Shown: positions 1 through 10,365, numbered from the stretch's first letter. The stretch: DNA of 32,793 bases from Rhodospirillaceae bacterium (GCA_029265995.1 JAJUFM010000021.1:1-32793); one strand, 5' to 3'. Notes: generated by a model not told the origin, from the letters alone. A program made the numbers and translations.

Positions 1-1271
<1,271 letters not shown>

Positions 1272-1392
1272 TCAGCGCAACTGTTCTTCCATTTGAAGAC
1301 CCGCTTGTCGGAAAACATAGCGGTTCAGGAAGTAGCCGGCGCCGGAGGAGAGGAGGTTCTTGCCGCTTTCCCGGGGATAGCGATCAAGAGTC

Positions 1393-1680
1393 TTAGGCGA
1401 GAACACCCATGATGTCGGATTCGCGCATGATCAACAGGGTCTTGCCGTCGATCTTGACCTCGGTGCCGGACCACTTGCCGTAAAGCACCGTGTCGCCTTC
1501 TTTCACATCGAGGGGGACGATCTTGCCGTCTTCGCCGCGAGCGCCGGGACCAACAGAGACCACCCGGCCCTGCTGCGGCTTTTCTTTCGCGGTATCCGGG
1601 ATGATGATGCCGCCGGCGGTCTTCTCTTCAGCGTCAAGCGCTTCCACCACCACGCGGTCGTGCAATGGGCGGAACTTCAT
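1393..1680 (-). CDS. groES: Co-chaperonin GroES (10 kDa)
   Basis: This is the lid of the GroEL chamber, a heptameric cytoplasmic co-chaperonin. The 95-residue length is the usual one. It opens [13 protein letters not shown], has the mobile-loop region [19 protein letters not shown] near residues 17-36, and ends in the conserved strand [13 protein letters not shown]. The ATG follows a GGGAG-type ribosome site about ten bases upstream. It is the first gene of groES-groEL. The intergenic region upstream holds a perfect CIRCE operator and a TTGACA-17-TATGTC promoter, so heat-inducible repression by HrcA is the expected control. Confidence 0.98.
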   Translation of the reverse strand: MKFRPLHDRVVVEALDAEEKTAGGIIIPDTAKEKPQQGRVVSVGPGARGEDGKIVPLDVKEGDTVLYGKWSGTEVKIDGKTLLIMRESDIMGVLA

Positions 1681-1737
1681 TCTCGTTCTGCTCCCTTAAG
1701 TCGGAGGTGATCCAGTTAGAGAGCTCGTGAGCCCCCG

Positions 1738-1764
1738 TTAGCACTCCTGGAGGAAGAGTGCTAA
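1738..1764 (-). promoter_or_regulatory. CIRCE operator (HrcA binding site) of groESL
   Basis: This is a perfect inverted repeat: TTAGCACTC at 1738-1746, nine spacer bases, then GAGTGCTAA at 1756-1764. It matches the CIRCE consensus at every arm position. It lies 58 bases upstream of the groES ATG and overlaps or directly follows the predicted transcription start. Known role of the family: HrcA binds here and represses groESL until heat stress titrates GroEL. No hrcA gene is in this window. Confidence 0.97.
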
Positions 1765-1773
1765 TGCCTCGGG

Positions 1774-1802
1774 GACATAGGTCTCATGAGGACGGCTGTC
1801 AA
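1774..1802 (-). promoter_or_regulatory. Predicted sigma70-type promoter of groESL
   Basis: Reading the minus strand, a perfect -35 TTGACA (1797-1802) is followed after exactly 17 bases by TATGTC (1774-1779). The predicted start site falls about seven bases on, at the edge of the CIRCE operator, which is the classical arrangement for HrcA repression. The promoter sits just beyond the hflX stop codon, so groESL can be transcribed independently of the upstream array. Confidence 0.75.
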
Positions 1803-1822
1803 CCGCCGAGCTTGAGTGCTGC

Positions 1823-3148
1823 TCATGAGCCCTCAAGCTGAAGCTGCTCGAAGCGAGCCTTCTCCCGGGGAGAGAGACTGACGCGCAGATAAGTTTGTCC
1901 ATCGTCTTCGCGGCGCTCGAGCACGTGCCCATGCTGATACAGCCAGGCAAGGGTTTCGCCATCGGCACGGTCAAGCTGCAAGTCGAGGATTTCGTGATCG
2001 CGGTGCAAGCATTCCGCTACCAATAGCAGAAGATCCTCAATGCCTTCGCCACTCAACGCCGAAGCAGCAACGGCGAGATCCTGGCGACCCACCTGCTCCT
2101 GCAGCTGCTCACGCTCTTCCTGTGAAAGCAGATCTATCTTGTTGAACACCTCGATGATGGGACACGTGCTGTCATGCTTTGACAGCCCCAGATCCTCCAG
2201 GATGCTGTCGACACTATCCTTCTGTGCCTCATGCTCTGGGTCACTGACATCGCGCACATGGACGATCACGTCCGCCGAGATAACCTCTTCCAGCGTTGCG
2301 CGGAAAGCAGCGACCAGATTGACCGGAAGATCGGTGATGAAGCCGACAGTGTCGGACAAGATCACGGTGTCACCCGAAGGTAGCTTCAGTTGACGCATGG
2401 TCGGGTCAAGCGTCGCGAACAACATGTCGGCCGCCATGACCTGAGCCTGGGTCAGGCGATTGAAGAGTGTGGATTTTCCTGCGTTGGTGTACCCCACCAG
2501 AGCGACTACCGAATAGGGTACCTTCTGGCGCGCACTGCGATGCAACCCTCGTGTGCGCTTTACCTGCTCCAACTCACGCTTAAGGCGCTGGATCTTCTCA
2601 TCGAGCATACGCCGGTCGAGCTCGATCTGCCGTTCGCCCGGCCCGCCCATAAAGGCGCCGCCGCTGCGCTGCCGCTCCAAGTGTGTCCAGGACCGCACCA
2701 GACGCGAGCGCTGATAACTTAGCGCGGCGAGGTCAACCTGCAGCCGCCCCTCCTTGGTGCGTGCCCTTTCGCCAAAGATTTCCAGGATCAGCCCGGTTCG
2801 ATCGATCACCTTGCGATCGAGCGCACGTTCCAGGTTACGCTGCTGCGCGGGAGACAGGGTGCAATCGAAAATAAGGAGCTCCGCTCTAAGCTCCTTGGCT
2901 AGCTCACCGAGGCGCTCGACCACACCCCCACCCACGAAATAGGCTGGAGTGGGCCGGTCGATCCGCGCAATCTCGGCATGCACGACCTCAAGGCCGATGG
3001 CTTTGGCCAAACCAACCGCCTCCTCCAGGCGAGATTCCGGCGTGCGCCTTGTCTTGCCTGACGCAGCAAGCTTGAGCGCCGGGTGCACAACAAGGGCGCG
3101 CCCGGCACTGTCAGAGGTCGATGTGGTAAGGTTGCTTTGATCCGTCAA
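1823..3148 (-). CDS. hflX: GTPase HflX
   Basis: HflX is a ribosome-associated GTPase that splits stalled or heat-damaged 70S ribosomes. The 441 residues show the HflX N-terminal domain, the family signature GGAFMGGPGERQIELDRR at 163-180, a coiled linker, and the GTPase domain. The latter has G1 GYTNAGKST (219-227), G3 DTVGF (266-270) and G4 NKID (336-339). The start is a TTG at 3146-3148, with AAGG a few bases upstream and only 17 bases after the hfq stop. No ATG occurs nearby in frame, so the TTG start is preferred. The hfq-hflX pairing is widely conserved, and here the heat-shock groESL promoter follows directly. Confidence 0.97.
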   Translation of the reverse strand: MTDQSNLTTSTSDSAGRALVVHPALKLAASGKTRRTPESRLEEAVGLAKAIGLEVVHAEIARIDRPTPAYFVGGGVVERLGELAKELRAELLIFDCTLSPAQQRNLERALDRKVIDRTGLILEIFGERARTKEGRLQVDLAALSYQRSRLVRSWTHLERQRSGGAFMGGPGERQIELDRRMLDEKIQRLKRELEQVKRTRGLHRSARQKVPYSVVALVGYTNAGKSTLFNRLTQAQVMAADMLFATLDPTMRQLKLPSGDTVILSDTVGFITDLPVNLVAAFRATLEEVISADVIVHVRDVSDPEHEAQKDSVDSILEDLGLSKHDSTCPIIEVFNKIDLLSQEEREQLQEQVGRQDLAVAASALSGEGIEDLLLLVAECLHRDHEILDLQLDRADGETLAWLYQHGHVLERREDDGQTYLRVSLSPREKARFEQLQLEGS

Positions 3149-3165
3149 AGGGCCTTCTGACTTTC

Positions 3166-3417
3166 TCAGGAATCGCCTTCCTTTTCAGTTACATCAAACA
3201 ACTGAATCGGCGCAGATGGCATGATCGTTGAGATAGCGTGCTTGTAGACCAACTGAGAGTGTGCGTCCCGCCGGAGAAGAACGCAGAAATTATCGAACCA
3301 GGTTACGATGCCTTGGAGCTTGACACCGTTTACAAGAAATATGGTGACCGGAATCTTGTTCTTTCTAATGTGGTTGAGGAAGACATCCTGAACGTTTTGC
3401 GATTTTTCACCGGCCAT
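3166..3417 (-). CDS. hfq: RNA chaperone Hfq
   Basis: Hfq is a hexameric Sm-like RNA chaperone that pairs small RNAs with mRNAs. The 83-residue length is normal for alphaproteobacteria. The Sm1 region ([20 protein letters not shown], roughly residues 12-31) and the Sm2 signature YKHAIST (about 58-64) are intact, with a short acidic tail. The ATG is at 3415-3417, with an AAGGGG element about 12 bases upstream. It sits between the HAD gene (107 bases upstream) and hflX (17 bases downstream). The upstream gap may hold its own promoter, but I could not pick one with confidence. Confidence 0.98.
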   Translation of the reverse strand: MAGEKSQNVQDVFLNHIRKNKIPVTIFLVNGVKLQGIVTWFDNFCVLLRRDAHSQLVYKHAISTIMPSAPIQLFDVTEKEGDS

Positions 3418-3524
3418 CGTGCGTCAGCCCCTTTCTTGTCGATCGCTTGGTTATTTACGGGCCCTGCGGCGCCAGAAAGAGCGGAAGGTCTCGTACAAAT
3501 AGCTGCAACAGGCAGCTCTTTGGA

Positions 3525-4226
3525 CTAAACCTGCCCTTTCGAAAAAAGTTCTGTCTCTTTAACTGCCTCGACCAGTCTCAGCAACTCGTCGAAGTTCGAT
3601 GCGTGGCAGTCTAAACGGGCGTGCGCGAATTCATCCTGCTCTGGTGCCGCTGCCCGTAGCAAGACCGCGCTGCAACCGGAATTAGCAGCACAAAGCAAAT
3701 CCACGTCTGTATCACCCACAAACCACACCGAAGACGTGGGTTCTACCCCCATCTGGTGCAAGGCCATCCATACAGGTTCCGGAGCCGGCTTATCACGCGG
3801 CGCGTCTCCAGCGCCTATAACGCTAGAGAAATAGCTTTCCCAGCCCAGCGCCACGACCTCGCGACGCAGAAAGCGTCCAGACTTGTTGCTGACCACACCC
3901 ATCGGAAGATTCAGGGAGACGAGTTGCTCCAAACAGGCTTCCGCTCCATCCAGGCAGCGCAAAGCTTCCAGGTGGCGGCGCTCGAAGGCCTGATGATAGG
4001 TTCGCATAGCCTCCTCAGCCTGGTCTTCAAAGAGCCGTGGGAAGGTATCGCGCGCGGACGACCTGACTCTGGCTTTAACCTCCTCCAGTGTCCAAGCCTC
4101 TCGCCCAAACGCCTGAAAGGTCTCCTCCAGAGCAAGGTGAATGGTCGCCCAACTGTCGATAAGGGTGTTATCCCAGTCGAACAATAGCGCCGACGGGCGC
4201 GGCAGCGTCTCCGGATAAACTGTCAC
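3525..4226 (-). CDS. HAD-superfamily phosphatase, phosphoglycolate-phosphatase-like
   Basis: This is a 233-residue haloacid-dehalogenase hydrolase. Motif I is DWDNT, with nucleophile Asp17 and Asp19. Motif II/III regions are VSNKSG (112-117) and the lysine in DKPAP (145-149). Motif IV is GDTDVD (171-176). A helical cap lies between motifs I and II, so this is a class I, Gph/PGMB-like fold. The substrate cannot be read from sequence; phosphoglycolate or a small sugar phosphate is only a family guess. The start is GTG at 4224-4226. Its AGGAG ribosome site overlaps the stop codon of the upstream aminotransferase gene, pointing to translational coupling. Confidence 0.9.
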   Translation of the reverse strand: MTVYPETLPRPSALLFDWDNTLIDSWATIHLALEETFQAFGREAWTLEEVKARVRSSARDTFPRLFEDQAEEAMRTYHQAFERRHLEALRCLDGAEACLEQLVSLNLPMGVVSNKSGRFLRREVVALGWESYFSSVIGAGDAPRDKPAPEPVWMALHQMGVEPTSSVWFVGDTDVDLLCAANSGCSAVLLRAAAPEQDEFAHARLDCHASNFDELLRLVEAVKETELFSKGQV

Positions 4227-4234
4227 AGTTGCTC

Positions 4235-5104
4235 CTAGTTTCGGGCTTCACCGGGAGCGCCGGTCACATAATCCAGATAAAGCTGGCGCAGCCTCATGGT
4301 CAGAATACCGGGGTAACCGTTCCCGACAGCCTGGTCATCGATACGCACCACTGGCATGACGAGGTTGGTGCTGGATGTAAAAAAGGCTTCTCGCGCCTGG
4401 TACGCCTCCTCGACCGTGAAAGGCCGTTCTTCAAATTCCAAGCCGGCAGCTTTTACCGCCTCGATCAGAGACAAGCGCGTGATGCCGTTGAGGATGGAGT
4501 GGTCTGCCTTGCGGGTCACCAGCTTGTTGTCGGCGGTAATGATCCAGGCGTTTGTCGAAGAGCCTTCGGTAACCGTCCCATCCGGATCCACCTGCCACGC
4601 TTCTGCTGCACCGGCCTCCACCGCTTGCTGCTTGGCCAGGCAATTCGGCAAGAGTGAAATCGACTTGATATCTCGGCGCTGCCACCGCTGATCAGGAACG
4701 GTGATGACCGTGGCGCCCCTCTGTAACTCCGCTTCAGTGTGAGGCTTCATCTGCCGCACCGTCATGACGAGGGATGGGCGGGCGGCCTTTGGAAACTTGT
4801 GGTCCCGCGGCGCCACCCCTCGCGTTACCTGAGTATAGATAAAGCCGTAAGTCAGCTGGTTACGCCGAATCAGCTCAGCGCTGAGCATCTGCATGATCTT
4901 GCGAGGCTTCGGCATTGAGATCTGGAGTTCGCTCAGGGACCGTTCGAGGCGGTCAAGATGCGCCTCCTCGTCAATCAGACGAGCGTAAAAAACTGGCACC
5001 ACCTCATAGACGCCGTCGGCGAACTGATAGCCCCGATCCTCAATGTGAACCACCGCATGTCTGTGTGGCACGAAGCGTCCATTCACATAAGCAAGGCGCG
5101 GCAT
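4235..5104 (-). CDS. dat: D-amino-acid aminotransferase (D-alanine transaminase type, PLP fold IV)
   Basis: This 289-residue fold-type IV aminotransferase very likely interconverts D-alanine and D-glutamate with their keto acids. The PLP lysine is Lys147 in RRDIKS and the partner glutamate is Glu180 in VTEGSSTNAW. The stretch QVTRGVAPRDH supplies the Arg100-x-His102 pair that binds the substrate carboxylate in D-alanine transaminases and differs from branched-chain aminotransferases. A role in supplying D-amino acids for peptidoglycan is inferred. The ATG at 5102-5104 has an AGAAGAGG ribosome site. The gene lies between trkA and the HAD gene in an apparent operon. An IlvE-like activity is the main alternative. 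Confidence 0.88.
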   Translation of the reverse strand: MPRLAYVNGRFVPHRHAVVHIEDRGYQFADGVYEVVPVFYARLIDEEAHLDRLERSLSELQISMPKPRKIMQMLSAELIRRNQLTYGFIYTQVTRGVAPRDHKFPKAARPSLVMTVRQMKPHTEAELQRGATVITVPDQRWQRRDIKSISLLPNCLAKQQAVEAGAAEAWQVDPDGTVTEGSSTNAWIITADNKLVTRKADHSILNGITRLSLIEAVKAAGLEFEERPFTVEEAYQAREAFFTSSTNLVMPVVRIDDQAVGNGYPGILTMRLRQLYLDYVTGAPGEARN

Positions 5105-5119
5105 CTCAACCTCTTCTGT

Positions 5120-5144
5120 TGCATCGCAGCATCCTACCGATGCA
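5120..5144 (-). other. Small hairpin between trkA and dat
   Basis: A perfect 7-bp inverted repeat (TGCATCG at 5120-5126, CGATGCA at 5138-5144, 11-base loop) fills the 52-base gap between the trkA stop and the aminotransferase ribosome site. It has no U-tract, so it is not an intrinsic terminator. It may affect mRNA processing or may be chance. Confidence 0.35.
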
Positions 5145-5156
5145 CGCCGTGCCGGA

Positions 5157-6533
5157 TCAAAAGAATTCCAATTTCACAGAGAAGAGGCGCTCGACCTTCT
5201 TCACCGATGAGGGACGGGAAAAGAGCACTATGAGGTCCCCAGCCCGAATCTTGGTCTGACCTCGTGGCAAAACGAAGGTCTTGTCCCGCACCAGGGCGCC
5301 TATGATGACGCCGGCCGGCAGCCCTGCTTCGGCGATGGTTCGGCCGGCGAGTTCAGAGGTTTCCAGCACCTCCGCTTCTATGATTTCCCCCACCTCTTCC
5401 GATAGGGAATGCACGGCGCGGATCCGTCCTCGACGAACGTGCTGGAGGATGGACGAAACAGTGATCGCGCGCGGGCTGACCACCGTGTCAATGCCAAGGC
5501 GAGGCAGCAACTGGCCGTACGAGCTAGAATTGATGAGGACGATCGTGCGTTGCGCGCCTGCTTGTTTAGCCAGCAGAGCTGTCAAAATGTTGACTTTATC
5601 GTCGTTGGAGACGGCGATCGTTGTTTCCGCGGTCGCGACATTGGCCTCGGTGAGGATTTCCTGTTCCAGCGCGTCACCATGGATGACGAGCGAGCGATGT
5701 AGGGCGCGTGCGACCTGTTCGGCCCGCTCCTTGTCGGCCTCGACGACCTTCAGCTGAACATGACGATGCTTCTCTTCAAGCAATCGGGCGAGCTCAAGGC
5801 CAATGTTGCCGCCGCCGATGACAACTACCCTCCGGGCCTCCTTCTCATCACAGCCAAAGGACGCCATGGCGCGCTCTAGATGGGTAGTGTCGCAAAGAAA
5901 GTAGGCGTCATCGCCCGGCTGGAGTTCATCGCGGGGACTGGGGGTGATCGTTTCCGACCCACGTTTGATTGCGACGACGTAGACATGAAGATCTGGAAAA
6001 AGCTCGGTGAGTTGGCGCAGCGGCGTATTGATGATCGGCGTTTCCGGGCGAATGTGAACACCCACCAGGGTTACCCGCCCATCCACAAGCGTAATGGCGT
6101 CAAAAGCGCCCGGAATCATCAAGCGGCGTTCAATCGCCCGCGACACCTCCATCTCAGGCGAGATGATGGCGTCAATCGGCATATTCGCTTCGGAATAGAG
6201 GTCCGACCAGATGGGCGCCAGATAGCTCTGATCCCGGATCCGAGCGATTTTGGTAGGTACCTCGAAGAGGGAGTGGCAGATCTGGCAGGCGACCATGTTA
6301 ACCTCGTCGGCATAGGTTACCGCGATCAACATGTCGGCGTCCGGGGCTCCAGCTCGCTCAAGAACGTCTGGGTGTGAGGCAAAGCCGACCACGCCACTTA
6401 CGTCCAGCGCACTGCTAATCTTCTGGATCAATTCCGCCGACTGATCAATTACCGTAACATCTGCGGCTTCATCCGCCAGGTAGCGGGCGATATTGAACCC
6501 GACCTGACCGGCACCGCAGATAATGACCTTCAT
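5157..6533 (-). CDS. trkA: Trk system potassium uptake regulator TrkA
   Basis: TrkA is the cytoplasmic NAD(H)- and nucleotide-binding gating subunit of Trk/Ktr potassium channels. The 458 residues form two RCK_N/RCK_C repeats. The first Rossmann motif is GAGQVG at residues 7-12 and the second is VVIGGGNIGLELARLL in the middle of the protein, each followed by a TrkA-C domain. The start ATG at 6531-6533 lies six bases after the ntrX stop, so translation is probably coupled. No trkH/trkG membrane subunit is in the window. The ntrYX-trkA order is a recurrent alphaproteobacterial arrangement. Confidence 0.96.
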   Translation of the reverse strand: MKVIICGAGQVGFNIARYLADEAADVTVIDQSAELIQKISSALDVSGVVGFASHPDVLERAGAPDADMLIAVTYADEVNMVACQICHSLFEVPTKIARIRDQSYLAPIWSDLYSEANMPIDAIISPEMEVSRAIERRLMIPGAFDAITLVDGRVTLVGVHIRPETPIINTPLRQLTELFPDLHVYVVAIKRGSETITPSPRDELQPGDDAYFLCDTTHLERAMASFGCDEKEARRVVVIGGGNIGLELARLLEEKHRHVQLKVVEADKERAEQVARALHRSLVIHGDALEQEILTEANVATAETTIAVSNDDKVNILTALLAKQAGAQRTIVLINSSSYGQLLPRLGIDTVVSPRAITVSSILQHVRRGRIRAVHSLSEEVGEIIEAEVLETSELAGRTIAEAGLPAGVIIGALVRDKTFVLPRGQTKIRAGDLIVLFSRPSSVKKVERLFSVKLEFF

Positions 6534-6539
6534 GACCTG

Positions 6540-7919
6540 CTACCGCTCTGAAGTGGAAATTCCAAGCAACCGCAACTTTCGGTGAAGAGCGGAGCGTTCC
6601 ATTCCCACGAAGGCGGCGGTTCGGGAAATATTGCCGCCAAAGCGGTTAACCTGCGCGTCAAGGTACTGCTTTTCGAAGCGCTCACGCGCCTGACGCAGCG
6701 GAAGCGCCAGAAGATCTGCGGCCCCATTACTGAGCACCGGAGTCTGAGACGTGATTTCGGGCGGCAGTGCCTCGGCGCCGATGACATCCTCCGGTCCGCC
6801 GGGAGCCATGATGAGCAACCAATCGATCACGTTACGAAGCTGGCGTACATTCCCCGGCCAATCGTAGCTCTGCAGCGCAGCCAAGGCATCTTCGCCCAAA
6901 ACGCGAGAGGGCATTCCGGCGTTTTTGGCGGAACGTTCGATGAAGTGGTTGCAAAGGTCTGGAATATCCTCCCTGCGCTCGCGGAGAGCCGGCACGGAGA
7001 TCGGCACGACATTCAAGCGATAGTACAGATCTTCCCGAAAGCGTCCTTCCTCGATCATCGCCATTAGGTCCCGGTTGGTGGAGGCGATTACCCGCACATC
7101 CACCTCGACCGGCCGCGCCCCACCCACACGCATGAAGCTCTGGTCCTGGAGCACGCGGACGATCTTGCCCTGGGTTTCCAAAGGCATGTCGGCCACCTCA
7201 TCAAGCAGCAGCGTGCCGCTGTGTGCGCGCTCGAATATTCCGATTTTCTCGATGCGACCCTGCGCCCCACCCTGCTCCACGCCAAAGAGTTCCTGCTCCA
7301 GCCGGTCCGGATGTAGCGTGGCGCAGTTCAAAACCATGAAAGGACCGTTACTGCGCCGCGATTGCAGATGGATAAGGCGTGCCACAACTTCCTTACCGCT
7401 ACCCGCAGCGCCCGTGATCAGCACTCGGCTGCCTGTTGGCGCGACCTTCGCGATGGCTTGCTTGAGGTGATTAACTGCGCTGCTGGATCCAAAGAGTTGA
7501 GTTTCCGGTGCCGCACGCAGCCGTAGCTCTTCGTTTTCGGCCTTGAGGCGCGCGGCCTCTACCGCACGCTCGACGACGAGCAGCAAGCGGTCTGCCTTGA
7601 AGGGCTTTTCGATGAAATCATAGGCGCCGATCTTGATCGCCTTGACGGCCGTCTCAATGTTTCCGTGGCCGGAAATCATAACAACCGGTACGCCGGCGTG
7701 GTCGCTCTGGATCTGTTGCAAGATTTCCAGACCGTCGAGGCGCGAGTTCTGCAGCCAGATATCCAGTATCACGAGGTGCGGCCGACGGCTCCGCAGGGCC
7801 TCGAGTGCCTCATCAGCATTGGCGGCTCCCCGGGTCGTATGCCCTTCGTCCTCCAGGACTCCGGCCAGCAGCATGCGGATATCCGCTTCATCATCAACTA
7901 TCAGTATGTCGTGCGCCAT
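6540..7919 (-). CDS. ntrX: Response regulator NtrX (NtrC-family, lacking the GAFTGA loop)
   Basis: NtrX is the response regulator partner of NtrY. With the ATG at 7917-7919 it has 459 residues: a receiver domain with Asp53 and the conserved lysine in EKPF (105), an AAA+ domain with Walker A GAAGSGKE (170-177) and Walker B GTLLLDE (235-241), and a C-terminal Fis-type helix-turn-helix (NISRTAAFVGMERSALHRKL). At the position of the sigma54-contacting GAFTGA loop it reads EQGGAQGRIEKIG (residues 215-227), so the canonical loop is missing. NtrX orthologues in alphaproteobacteria are known to lack it and can act at sigma70 promoters. An in-frame GTG at 7955 is possible, but the shorter protein fits the family start MAHDILIVDDE. 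Confidence 0.95.
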   Translation of the reverse strand: MAHDILIVDDEADIRMLLAGVLEDEGHTTRGAANADEALEALRSRRPHLVILDIWLQNSRLDGLEILQQIQSDHAGVPVVMISGHGNIETAVKAIKIGAYDFIEKPFKADRLLLVVERAVEAARLKAENEELRLRAAPETQLFGSSSAVNHLKQAIAKVAPTGSRVLITGAAGSGKEVVARLIHLQSRRSNGPFMVLNCATLHPDRLEQELFGVEQGGAQGRIEKIGIFERAHSGTLLLDEVADMPLETQGKIVRVLQDQSFMRVGGARPVEVDVRVIASTNRDLMAMIEEGRFREDLYYRLNVVPISVPALRERREDIPDLCNHFIERSAKNAGMPSRVLGEDALAALQSYDWPGNVRQLRNVIDWLLIMAPGGPEDVIGAEALPPEITSQTPVLSNGAADLLALPLRQARERFEKQYLDAQVNRFGGNISRTAAFVGMERSALHRKLRLLGISTSER

Positions 7920-8005
7920 ATCAACTCGATGCTCAGTGGCTCCGGAGTTGCCCACTCCGCTCGTTAGATCCGGTCGCGGCGCGAAGCGGCGATACGGCGA
8001 TCTGC

Positions 8006-10264
8006 CTACCCCGCGACCCGCCGCTCCGCTTCCGGGGCCTCCTGTTCCAGAGGTTGGTCAAGGGACCTGGGGAAGCTCAGAACAATGCGCGCGCCCTTCT
8101 CGTCTGTCCGATCTCCCAGCGACAGCTGGCCTCCGTGATCCTCCATGATCTTCTTAACGATCGCGAGGCCCAAGCCAGTTCCTTTCTCTCTGGTAGTAAT
8201 ATATGGCTCCGTCAGCTTTTCGCGCTCGTGGGCTGGAAGCCCGCGACCGTTGTCCTCTATCACCACATCGAAACTATCTTCGCCTTCGATCAGGCGTGCC
8301 GTCACAAGTCCGGGCCTTACCTCCTTGCCATCGGTCCGCTCCTGCTCCTGGCGTGCCTCGATCGCATCCGCAGCGTTCTGCAGCAGGTTGGTCAGCGCCT
8401 GTCGAATTTGTCCGGGATCTACCTGAAGGTAGACCGACTCTTTCGGTGGCTCATAGGTGAAACTGATATCGCGCCGCTCGGCTCCACTTTGCAGCGATAC
8501 GGCTTGACCCACCAGCCGACCAAGATCCTGCCGAGACATGGCAGGCGCCGGCAGACGAGCAAAGGAAGAGAACTCGTCAACCATACGGCCGATGTCTCCG
8601 ACTTGCCGGATGATCGTGTCGGTGCAGGTCTCGAAAATTTCGCGATCGCTCTCGATCTGCTTCAGATATCGCCGCTTGAGGCGTTCGGCAGAGAGTTGAA
8701 TGGGAGTCAGCGGGTTCTTGATCTCATGAGCAATGCGCCGGGCAACATCGGCCCATGCGGCCTTGCGCTGAGCAGAAAGAAGCTCGGTGATGTCGTCAAA
8801 CGTGAGGACAAAGCCCAAAACGCCATCTTCCCCGGGTTCGGCGAGCACCCGCACGAAGAAGGTGCGGTTAAAGCCGTCTCGACGCGACAAGGTGATCTGG
8901 CGTTCGTGCATCTTGCCGCCGCGCTTTTCAGCGGCGTCGAGCAACGAGCGTATATCGCGCGACAAATTACTGAGCCGGCGACCTCTTAACTGATCCTCTC
9001 GGAGAGACAGGAGTTCACAGGCCGATTTGTTGACGAGAGTAACACAGCGGTCCTTGTTCAGGCCGATCACCCCCGCTGACACCCCGGCAAGAACGGTTTC
9101 GATGAACCGCCGCCTGGCTTCGATCTGCTGATTGGCATCGAGCAGCTCCTGCTGCTGGCGTTGCAGATCGCTGGTCATCCGGTTGAATGTGGTCCCGAGG
9201 GTGCCGACCTCGTCACCCGGATCAATCCCTTCCACCCGCACGCCTAGGTCGCCCGCGCCGACCCGTTCTGCCGCAGCAATCAGGCGGCCGATCGGCCCGC
9301 TCAGGCGGTCGGCGAAGGCCAAGCCTACCCAGGAAGCCGCCAGCAACAGCAGCACCGTGACTAGGAGAAAAATCAGGGCAAAGGTTATGATGAGACCGGT
9401 GCGCTCCCCTTCGATCTCCTCATAGATCTGAACAGCGGCTGAAGTTCGCTCCAGGTGCCCCATGACGCGGGGGTCCATCATTCGGCCCACCAGGAGGTAG
9501 GTATCGACATAGATGTCGAGCTTTACCAATGCCCGCAGCCGGTTACCCTCGGCACCGGACAAGACTACGACCGAACCTCTTTCTGCCCGATCGAGCGCAT
9601 CATCGGGCAGATCCGGAGCGACATCGAGGAGGGAGCCAAGTCCGGTACGCGCCAAGACGCGCCCGCCGCGTTGGAAAACAACGGCTTCCGTCAAGCCTCG
9701 CATGGCCGCCTGGTTCGCCAGAATTCTCGCAAACTGGTTGGGATCCAGCACCAGCAGACGACCGGAACGGCTCAACCCAGAGGCTACCGCAAGCACGTCG
9801 GCGTTAATGGTGCGCCGATGTTCCTGCTCATAAGCCTCAGCAACGGCCAAGGACTCTCGAACGGCGGTGCTCACCCGGTCGCTGAACCAGGACTGCAGCC
9901 CGAAGTCAAACAGCAGTACCGCCAGGACAGTGATGAAGAGGCTGGGCAGAACCGATACCAGGGCGAAGAGGCCGACCAGGCGAGTGTGCAGTCTTGCACC
10001 CGCGGCATCGCGTCGGCGGGCTGACCACAGCAGGATCAGACGGCGCGTGATCAGCGCGCCGAAGCAAATCAAAAGAACCAGATCGAGGATAAGGAGCGCA
10101 AAGATGCCGCGTGGCCCAGCAGCCCAAGGCAGTCGCCCCGTCATCGCCAGGAACGTCGCGCCGCCGGTCACCATGGCGGCAATTAGCAAGACAATGGCCA
10201 GCGGACGCCCCAGTCGCTCCCACCTGGAAGCGCGCTCAGGAGGAGAAGTCGCCGCTGCACTCAT
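8006..10264 (-). CDS. ntrY: Membrane sensor histidine kinase NtrY
   Basis: NtrY is an inner-membrane histidine kinase that phosphorylates NtrX and links nitrogen, redox or envelope signals to transcription. The 752 residues contain three N-terminal membrane segments (about 21-43, 54-74, 97-121), a periplasmic sensing stretch of about 170 residues, a fourth segment (about 291-317), HAMP (about 318-370), PAS (about 382-495) and a kinase core. The H-box histidine is His513 in ARRIAHEIKNPLTPIQL, the N-box is LTNLLQNAADAIE, and the G-boxes are DNGRGLP and GTGLGLA. The ATG at 10262-10264 lacks a convincing ribosome site. The gap to ntrC is 121 bases and to ntrX 86 bases. Confidence 0.97.
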   Translation of the reverse strand: MSAAATSPPERASRWERLGRPLAIVLLIAAMVTGGATFLAMTGRLPWAAGPRGIFALLILDLVLLICFGALITRRLILLWSARRRDAAGARLHTRLVGLFALVSVLPSLFITVLAVLLFDFGLQSWFSDRVSTAVRESLAVAEAYEQEHRRTINADVLAVASGLSRSGRLLVLDPNQFARILANQAAMRGLTEAVVFQRGGRVLARTGLGSLLDVAPDLPDDALDRAERGSVVVLSGAEGNRLRALVKLDIYVDTYLLVGRMMDPRVMGHLERTSAAVQIYEEIEGERTGLIITFALIFLLVTVLLLLAASWVGLAFADRLSGPIGRLIAAAERVGAGDLGVRVEGIDPGDEVGTLGTTFNRMTSDLQRQQQELLDANQQIEARRRFIETVLAGVSAGVIGLNKDRCVTLVNKSACELLSLREDQLRGRRLSNLSRDIRSLLDAAEKRGGKMHERQITLSRRDGFNRTFFVRVLAEPGEDGVLGFVLTFDDITELLSAQRKAAWADVARRIAHEIKNPLTPIQLSAERLKRRYLKQIESDREIFETCTDTIIRQVGDIGRMVDEFSSFARLPAPAMSRQDLGRLVGQAVSLQSGAERRDISFTYEPPKESVYLQVDPGQIRQALTNLLQNAADAIEARQEQERTDGKEVRPGLVTARLIEGEDSFDVVIEDNGRGLPAHEREKLTEPYITTREKGTGLGLAIVKKIMEDHGGQLSLGDRTDEKGARIVLSFPRSLDQPLEQEAPEAERRVAG

Positions 10265-10365
10265 TCAGGGTGAACCGCCATCTTGCGCCATAGGCAACAG
10301 TCGACGCTGATCAAGATCTTTAAAAATCTAGGAATTTCCGCCGCCATCTGCTGCACTATGCCACC

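Noticed and set aside
7805..8989. 394-codon plus-strand ORF across the ntrX-ntrY junction
   Set aside because: It is antisense to two certain genes, has low-complexity composition and no domain; a shadow frame.
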